Below are positions 57,501 to 64,000 of a stretch of DNA of 64,000 bases, in pieces; the stretch's first letter is position 1, and each line of letters begins with the position of its first letter. The translations under genes were made by a program, and so were the position numbers. The stretch is from Leptodontidium sp. MPI-SDFR-AT-0119 (taxonomy: Eukaryota; Ascomycota; Leotiomycetes; Helotiales; Leptodontidiaceae). Where the stretch lies: assembly GCA_020726505.1 (NCBI GenBank), contig JAHLEZ010000019.1, positions 868,001 to 932,000 on the forward strand, written 5' to 3'. Under the pieces are notes generated by a model. The model was not told the origin of the DNA and did not search any database. It saw only the letters and a list, made by a program, of their open reading frames with translations.

Positions 57501-59050
57501 CCAGGCCGATTTCATCAGCAATGGCGCGATAGCTTCGCACTACTGCATTCAGACTTGAAGCTGATATCCAAAAGATAGAATTGAATCGTTCCGCCTGCGT
57601 CTCAATGTATGACAGAGCAAGTTGCGTTTTACCGCAGCCCCCGAGACCGTGAAGCACTAGGCAGTGAGGAGTCGACAGACTTGATCCTTCGTAATTCAAT
57701 AGCTCCAGCTTTTCCTTTACGGCATATGATAGCGCGGGGCGTTCGACATATGCTGAAACTTTGATCTTCGGGACAACCTCCACGCGAGAGGCTAGATGAA
57801 TTTCCCGATCGGCTTTGATGAGGCGATTTAGCTCTTCAACAATGCGTTTGTAATCAGAGGATCTCGCTGGAAATTTATTCAGTCCCTTATGATCGACATG
57901 CAGCCCAATGTTTACGGTCTTTGGCGACTCATACATTGCGGAGTCTTTGCGAACAACCTGTAAATGGAAGGTCAGACAGGACGGCACAAGAGCGGAGTGT
58001 TGTTTACGTATTCTTCCCATTGCAAAAACCCAAATTTGAGTATCCTGGTCTTGCGTTCCTCGTAGAAGTTAACAACTGAGACGCGCGTTCCATAAAAGCG
58101 GATGAATTCATTGTGCATCGATAATAGAAGTTCTGATCCGTAGTGTAACCCATCTAAGATACTAGGATTGGAGCCCAAAATTCGGAGAGCCATTGCTACA
58201 ACCCATCCAAGCCGTGATATGTCGGTGCCATGATGTGGTGTGCCCAGGAAAATGATTCCGGAGACGCTGTGAGTCAAGGCAGAGTACTTGTCAGTTCCGT
58301 GGGCCTTTAGAAGTGCCTGGGAACTCAATCAGCTGGGCATCTATACCTATAGAGTTTCCCTACCCTTTTAACCAGGAGCCCACCATAGCTGTATGCAACA
58401 AATAGGGTTCGTCTTTGCGAATCCTGATTTCATTAGCATTCTTTTTTGTGACCATCTTCTCACTCTCAGTTTAACACGGGATGGTTTTCTTTTCCTCCTA
58501 CCTTCCCTGCAGAGCGCCTCAGATTACTCAGATCAACAATGAGCTTATCCGCTAAGTCGTCAATCTGAGATTCAAGAGCGTCGCGAAACCAGTACGAGTC
58601 ATAGTTAAAATAGAAGAGCTGTGAGCTCTTAAGGTTCTGTGGCTGAAGATCCTGAGGCAATAGATGGATAATCCAATCTACAGGTGAGCTCTTTACTGCA
58701 TTGCTTCGTCTATCGTGTGAGTCGTTCCTCGGTGTTGGCGCCGTCGTCCCTTGCCAAGTTGTGTCTGGGTTGGAGCCCAGGCCATGAACGAACACGATGC
58801 TTTAAGGCGCAGCTCGTTAGTGTTTGCTCGCAGTAAAGTTGTTGTAGACATACTCCAAGCAGTATTGCCGACAGATGGAGGCACCCCGATCTGTTCCGGC
58901 AGAGAGTTCAATTGGCACCAGTCCGAAATCTGAAAGTGGAGGCTGTTCCCTTCGTGACACAATTTTTCCATCCAGCCAAGCATAAAGAGGAAGCTGAAGA
59001 ATAAGGAAGGATACCAGGCCTAGAAAGGCCAGAACACAGATCTTCAGCAT
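54514..59050 (-). CDS. Membrane-anchored NLR: SesB-like hydrolase, NB-ARC, TPR repeats
   Basis: Exons 59050-58854, 58799-58502, 58423-58364, 58316-58008 and 57957-54514 give 1435 aa. The first intron has a CACTAAC branch site. Residues 1-24 (MLKICVLAFLGLVSFLILQL) form a membrane anchor or signal. The alpha/beta hydrolase (about 66-285) has DIVFVHGLGSNPDTTW, the nucleophile elbow AYSYGGLLVK (Ser kept, the usual GHSLGG altered) and GIIFLGTPHHGTD. VVRKDSAMYESPK and the His-rich link precede NB-ARC: Walker A GLGGCGKTQLA (~392), Walker B QWLVVIDELES (~478), GTLLVTSRR and YHPLALGLA in place of GLPLAL. From about 720 to the end are tetratricopeptide repeats with kinesin-light-chain-type units (NLGVLEELAGLYKEQGRW, IWYDLGRTYRLQGRYAEAEE). 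Fungal NLRs of this class act in allorecognition or defence. The gene is intact and shares a 265-bp divergent promoter with a membrane protein. Confidence 0.9.
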
Positions 59051-59315
59051 GACGCAAGTCTAGGATGCTCTCAACTTGAGAAGCACCTGTGATGATCTTC
59101 TTCAAGTGTCCGCTCCAGCAGCCTCGCCGAAGAGACGGTTCGGTCTGGGAAGCGCCGTGGCGCTTATTGGTCATATTGTCTCATCTCTTTGATTGGGCAG
59201 TGCAGGGAGCTGAGATCCGGAAAGAGCCGCAATTGTGCTGAGACGACCACATCCAAAGGTCAACCTCCGAGGAAGCAAAGGAATCAACAACAAAACTCCA
59301 GTCGATGGAACGAAG
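59051..59315. promoter_or_regulatory. Divergent promoter of NLR and membrane-protein genes
   Basis: 265 bp between the two start codons (59050 on minus, 59316 on plus). Both 5' UTRs and core promoters must fit here, so expression may be coupled. No specific operator was identified. Confidence 0.5.
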
Positions 59316-60329
59316 ATGCCCTCTCGAGTTCCCTTCCCCGAAACGGAAGCGCTGAATCTGGACCAGATATGTCTGAGCAATGCGTCTTTTCAAGTACCAG
59401 GGGCTGCTACGGTAAAGCCGAGTCACGCTGCAGTTCATCAGTTTCTCCTGGATGAGCTCAACACTCCACTCCTTGACGAACTCTATCCTAAGCTATGGCT
59501 TGTGGGAAGACGGTCTGGCAAGAGCATCGATGCGATCCATGCTCAAATCATCAAGGGTAGGGCGATTGTACCTGCTGAGGACCCAAAGCTCCACCTGGTA
59601 TGGAGAAGCGGAAGGATTTATCTAAAACCAATCCCCGTCTGCATTCTGAACCATCAGTTCTGGGAAGAATTCTTGGTGTCAGAATCTGCACCAAAACCAC
59701 CCAAAGAAGATGTCAATGGTGATGCAGCTTCAGCCACAGCTGTCACACCTATTGTGATGGGCTTCCTCCGCTCTTACGCCTTCCTGATCCAACATCGCCT
59801 AGACTTCACTTTGGCTGCAGAACACCACCTCATCCCCGATGGGATTAGCTGGGAGGGTTTGGCCAAGTTTCTTGCGAACTTCCGACACATCTCAGACGAC
59901 CGGATTTCACGACGCTACCACTACGGCCAACTTCGAATTTCTAGATTGAACTGGATCACTCGGATATATCGGCCACGGTTGGCCGCCACGCCTTGGTTCT
60001 ATGAAATCCCGCATTGGGCAGTTCTGTCGTACCTCGAAAGTGCAATATCGCCACTTATTTTCCTTTTCGCAAGTCTCTCGGTCGTCCTTTCTTCGATGCA
60101 GGTCATTCTTTCCGTGCCGAATGAATCTTTAGGGATTTTGTCTTCCAACTCCCCCAAGGTCCAGGTAGTCGGGAAGGCATTTTGGGGGTTCTCGATCGCC
60201 ACTTTGATTGCATCCTGCGTTGTTTGGGTTCTACTCTTGGTCCTTCCTATTGCTGCTCTGGGCTGGCAGCTCACGTGGGGATATACAAATAGGAAAAATG
60301 GTTCAGTGTTAACGACTTATCAGCCTTGA
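59316..60329 (+). CDS. Conserved-looking fungal membrane protein, two C-terminal TM helices
   Basis: Intronless, 337 aa from the ATG at 59316 (MPSRVPFPETEALNLDQICL); the frame is open upstream only to a GTG. The N-terminal two-thirds is soluble with runs that look strongly constrained: ASFQVPGAATVKPSHAAVHQ, FLLDELNTPLLDELYPKLWL, VGRRSGKSIDAIHAQIIKGR and PAEDPKLHLVW. IMGFLRSYAFLIQHRLDF-type and RRYHYGQLRISRLNWI segments follow. Two hydrophobic helices end it (ISPLIFLFASLSVVLSSMQV and FSIATLIASCVVWVLLLVLP). From memory this is a family found across filamentous ascomycetes with no known function, often in variable regions next to NLR/HET-type genes. The divergent arrangement with an NLR that carries its own membrane anchor makes a physical partnership conceivable, though unproven. 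Confidence 0.85.
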   Translation: MPSRVPFPETEALNLDQICLSNASFQVPGAATVKPSHAAVHQFLLDELNTPLLDELYPKLWLVGRRSGKSIDAIHAQIIKGRAIVPAEDPKLHLVWRSGRIYLKPIPVCILNHQFWEEFLVSESAPKPPKEDVNGDAASATAVTPIVMGFLRSYAFLIQHRLDFTLAAEHHLIPDGISWEGLAKFLANFRHISDDRISRRYHYGQLRISRLNWITRIYRPRLAATPWFYEIPHWAVLSYLESAISPLIFLFASLSVVLSSMQVILSVPNESLGILSSNSPKVQVVGKAFWGFSIATLIASCVVWVLLLVLPIAALGWQLTWGYTNRKNGSVLTTYQP

Positions 60330-63113
60330 AGTTGAAAGGGATCAGAATTGTCTCTGCTATAAGTACAATATCAATAGCTCTGACGAGTTGGGCATAGAGC
60401 AGTTCTTCAGGAGCTCCATGAGGAAGGGAAGTTGCGAGGGTCTCACACAATAATCTGCGCTACCAATAATATACAACACACCAAGCAAGGTCTAACGGCT
60501 CACCTCTCACAAGTATTGCGAGTCGTATTGACCGCCACTTCTGTTTTCTTCTGTGATACTGCTGCCCTTTTAACCTATGACTGCACCTTTCCTCATTGAA
60601 CGCACCAAAGTCTACGTCAATATAGACCTACGAGCCTCAACCAGTTCCATTGATCATGTCGAAAAGGTTCCTTGCCTTTATTCTATCCCTGGTTCTTCGA
60701 TAATCCTGCTTAGCTGTAATGTAGCTGAGGTTAAGCTCCCACTAACTACGTTAACTGGACCAAAAGATCATAATATTCAGTGCAAGCTGAATACGCTTAA
60801 CACCGTACATATATACTACCAGCTATTTTCACGTGCCCTTACATCAGCACTTTAAAATCATACGGGGGAAACAGACATGCGGCACTCTAACAGACGCTAC
60901 AAAGGCCTTCAACGTGGATTGGATCGTCATTAGGGCACGAATCAGTCATTGGTGCGGTGGAACCTTGCATGAAAGCACTGAGGAAGGGTCATGGGAATTG
61001 CGTTCTGGAAGTAATTCTTTAGATGCAGCGGGCATCGTTGTACCACAAATGCCCGTCGCAAGCGGCTATGCAAGCCAGCTCCCACCGGACTGGCTAGGCC
61101 CGTTTTCTGCCGCGCTCGAATCCAACGATTTCGAACATACTCAGTCAGCCGTTCTACTCGCAGCTCCGGCCAAGGAACGACAGATCCGCGATATTGACCA
61201 CTCGATGGCTGATTATAGAGGCGCCGACGATTCTAATGACGAAGATTATAACGATATAAACGACGCCGCTGCCTCTGAGATATGAGGCCGACCACTTTCT
61301 TAGAAACGGGTCAAGCGAGCGAAGGACAAGGAACACAACGATGTGGAAACCCCTTCTACTTATTCCCTTAATATATTATATCAAGCGACTGCAGCCACCT
61401 CGCCTAGCAGTATGCAGGAGAGCGAAGAGATTCCCATCGACGGATACTAGACATTAAAGACTATCGAGTCGAAAGTCGTGTACCGTCTCACATTTTCTAG
61501 AATTCTTGCCGGAACCTATAGGAACATCGGAGAGACAAGGCACTGCCAAGAGCGTCTCTAGCAGCAGTGACGGGAGAGACTTGAAACGGTTGCCTAGGCA
61601 TGAACAAGCTATGAGCAAACAAGTCAAGGAATTCGCGATTTTCGTCCCAAGACGACGAACTTCTATTACAACTGCAAGTAGAGGGCTTATCGTGGGATGG
61701 AATTTCAGACCGCTTCCCCGAGAGGAGTAAGGGGACATTGCAGGTATATCACAGTACGAAGTTAAACCCTCGTTCAGAGACGTCCAGGAATGCAAAGAAA
61801 CGCCGGAGGTCTGGGCGAGTTGAAAGCCACGTCTGCGTAAGGTAAGGCATGATTTCAGAACACCGTTTGCTTCTGCGCGGAGCTCCACGGTCATGCGAGG
61901 ACTTTCTGCCATCACACTTTTACATCCTTTGAGTGAGCAGCAATTTTTGCTGCCACGCCACTTCAACAAGGGGCAAGTTTTGTAGTCACACTTGTTCATC
62001 CCCAACATGCAGCCAACATATTGTCGCGCAGGGAGGTATCTTTCAGACTTTCACATGACTTCGTGTGTAGCGGCCCACGCTCGGAGACCTCTTCCATTCT
62101 TTAAATGATTGGAATCCTTGTTCATTGATTCTATTTTAAAGGACGGGCGTATATCTGGATATCTGATCTATGGTGTTATGAATGTAATTATTGAAGTACA
62201 AATTTCCCTGCCACTTTGCCATATCAAGGTCTCACAGAGTGCGCCTTGCTATTGTTTTTTTTCGTTAACCTCCAAATAGTTTATTCCATCTTCGTCGCCT
62301 CAAAAAATTTACTATCCATACTAGTACCCTTATCATCTTCCTCTTCGTATCATCCTCCTTCGCTATCGCCAGACCTTGATACGGACTTTTTCTCTACACT
62401 TTAATCCAAGGCATTGGGGGCACGAGTACCAACATCCATCTGGTCCCTTGTCTACGCTCCCCGACTCTAACGACATGAGTTTCCATATCCACTGTCTCCT
62501 TTCTCGGTCTGATAGATGACTGAGCGGTCCTTGGTGTGTGGTTGGCGAGCCCAGTTTCGAGGGTCAATACGGGAACTGCATAAGCTATCCGCATCCATGA
62601 ATTGAATGCTTGTCGCAGCATAGGGGAAGTTCTCCTATCTCCTAGCATCCTAAGTTAACCAAAGGATGGTGTTCCATTGATAGCCCGTGGAAGCCGGCCC
62701 GATGAGTCTGCCACCGCTAGGGATAACGCAGCCTCGATATGCTGGGGGTATGATATTTCCTCGTGTCAGAATTTGGTTGGTTAAGGCAGATAGTTGTGAG
62801 TTGAGCAAAGCTGGACCTGAATGTCAGGGGCGAGAGCTCCGTATGTAAGTGGGCACTTTCCAAAAATATACCCAGCGCTTTGGGGATGGGGGTGGCTGGT
62901 CCGTCGCAGCCACAACGCCATTACCCCTATCTAGAACATTCTGCCTCTGAACACCTCGCCCTTCTCATCTATCCTGAAGTCAATAACAAGTACGAAATCA
63001 CACAAGCAGACTCCATCATGAATCCAACATCGGCTCGCGGCTTCAGGGTCGGCTACTGGTTTCAGCACTAAGAAAATGATAACGATTGAGAGCGCCAAGG
63101 GCCTCATTTGAAC
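60330..63113. other. Intergenic, no supported gene
   Basis: About 2.8 kb. An open stretch at 60833-61285 begins at GTG and ends in an acidic tail (DDSNDEDYNDINDAAASEI), but has no family features, and its strand partner at 61154-61336 is a shadow. The minus-strand frame 61454-62008 is likewise unsupported. It may contain eroded gene fragments. Confidence 0.4.
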
Positions 63114-63324
63114 CAGTGTAGTCGATAGTTGAACGAGAAAACGGACTCAACGGATTGCCAAGGCAGCACGTCTCATCTCTAGGCCCAAGCTCCTCCGTTG
63201 CTTCCCCAACAGAGATAATATCCACAGCAACAAGATAATTACCGTGTTAACAAACCTAGAAAGTCCCTTGAAATCCCTGTAAGTCCGTTGAGTCCGTTTT
63301 CTCGTTCAACTATCGACCACACTG
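63114..63324. repeat. MITE-like element with 41-bp inverted repeats
   Basis: Arms 63114-63154 and 63284-63324 are reverse complements at 40 of 41 positions and begin CAGTGTAGTC / CAGTGTGGTC from the outside. The internal 129 bp is unrelated. There is no internal coding capacity and I see no clear flanking target duplication. It fits a small nonautonomous TIR element (MITE), with a fold-back hairpin as the alternative. Confidence 0.75.
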
Positions 63325-63713
63325 CTCATTTCCGGTGATCTGGCCCAACCGAGCCTCACGAAGACCAAACGAGCTTATAATACTCCTCCTTCTGTATATA
63401 AAGCTCTTCTATTCTTACTTTCTTTCTTGCTTAGATACAGAATCTATAAAAAAAAATGCTATGTTGTTAAGTAGTTTTTAAGTATTGGCCTCTTTTATGT
63501 GGAAAGAGTCTATCTGATTAGGTAATAAGGAACCGACCAAGGGTCTTCCCACCGCAATAACTTAAGTTTATTTTCAGTATTTTCAGTTATCCTCCTAAGC
63601 TTTAATGATAAAACCAAAGTCCCCCCGCCGGTCCAAATTGACTGTCTGTAGGGCATGTTCTTCCCTGTATGAATTATACCAAGCTTTCACCGAGGTTGTG
63701 CGTAGCCCAAAGG
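63325..63713. other. Intergenic, 3' flank of the right-edge gene
   Basis: Between the inverted-repeat element and the stop of the partial minus-strand frame. AT-rich around 63420-63500. No coding signal was seen. Confidence 0.4.
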
Positions 63714-64000
63714 CTAGCGTGACTGTTGAAACGACGTAGGACCGCATTGACAGCATATCCACAAGGAGGAAGTAGCCGCGGACTGGACATCTGAGCGGTG
63801 CAGCTTGCACGCTACACTTTCTTTCTTCTTGGTTGAAGGCGAGGTGGTCTCGGGACTTGATGAAATGGGTGTGTCTGGTCCGCTGACGAGCTTCTGATTC
63901 TTCTCGGTGAATGTCGATGTATCATAACCTTCATTTGACTCGATGATCAGGGGCTGCGGGGATACTTCTTTCGGAAGTTCCCCGGCCTCAATGCTGGGCG
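63714..64000 (-). CDS. 3' end of a gene running in from the right (partial, hypothetical)
   Basis: From base 63998 leftwards the minus strand stays open for 94 codons to TAG at 63714-63716. The sequence is Ser/Thr/Pro/Glu-rich (GELPKEVSPQPLIIESNEGY, TSTFTEKNQKLVSGPDTP) and ends with KKKESVACKLHRSDVQSAA and LWICCQCGPTSFQQSR, which holds several Cys. This looks like a real tail but could also be an exon followed by an intron, since another frame continues to 63595. The start lies outside the window. No family was recognised. Confidence 0.45.
   Translation of the reverse strand, partial: PSIEAGELPKEVSPQPLIIESNEGYDTSTFTEKNQKLVSGPDTPISSSPETTSPSTKKKESVACKLHRSDVQSAATSSLWICCQCGPTSFQQSR

Noticed and set aside
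60833..61285. 150-codon frame with an acidic tail
   Set aside because: It begins at GTG, has no upstream ATG exon and no family features.
1..64000. tRNA or rRNA genes, CRISPR arrays, bacterial-type operators
   Set aside because: I looked for tRNA A/B-box pairs, rRNA-like stretches and regularly spaced repeats and found none that hold up. CRISPR and operons are not expected in fungal DNA.

Overview
The window is nuclear DNA of a filamentous ascomycete (Pezizomycotina; Leotiomycetes would fit, but I cannot prove the class). The evidence is short GT-AG introns of about 47-130 nt with CTAAC/CTGAC-like branch sites, fungus-specific families (ACS-type MFS transporter, BBE-like flavoenzyme, NLR/STAND receptors, F-box protein), and TA-rich tracts plus C-to-T-type nonsense changes in a transposon, as expected of repeat-induced point mutation (RIP). 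All exon borders were derived by hand from splice signals and reading phase; no homology search was run.

Layout. 1-5.8 kb: the 3' part of a Red1-like zf-C3H1 protein gene, convergent with an MFS transporter. 5.8-15.5 kb: an immunity-like block. A subtilase (S8) protein with a weak ankyrin-like region is divergent, across 217 bp, from a coiled-coil ORF. That ORF is followed 8 bp later by, or spliced into, an NLR with a dead alpha/beta-hydrolase domain, NACHT and ankyrin repeats. An intronless hypothetical gene closes the block. 16.8-30.2 kb: a seven-TM protein, a secreted FAD oxidoreductase, an SLC6-type transporter gene broken by one in-frame TAG, a kinase-like protein and an F-box protein. 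30.4-34.6 kb: a 4.17-kb TIR DNA transposon with TA target duplication, inactivated by many stops. 35-46.6 kb: two small proteins (one Glu/Ala/Asn-rich with a GPI-like tail), an epoxide-hydrolase-like enzyme and a 1554-aa disordered protein that may be an eisosome (SEG1/SegA-like) scaffold. 46.6-50.7 kb has no convincing gene. 50.7-54.5 kb is a graveyard: a medium-chain reductase gene with an in-frame TAG, a frameshifted C6-transcription-factor 3' end, and a decayed patatin/NACHT/TPR NLR. 54.5-60.3 kb: an intact hydrolase-NB-ARC-TPR NLR with an N-terminal membrane anchor, divergent from a conserved two-TM membrane protein. The last 4 kb hold a 211-bp MITE-like inverted repeat and the 3' end of a gene running in from the right.

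The most interesting content is the pair of NLR loci (5.8-14 kb and 52.9-60.3 kb), each sharing a compact divergent promoter with a candidate partner, and one sitting beside a decaying NLR. This resembles fungal allorecognition or programmed-cell-death loci, with a protease rather than a HET or patatin protein as the possible partner of the first receptor. That functional link is inference.
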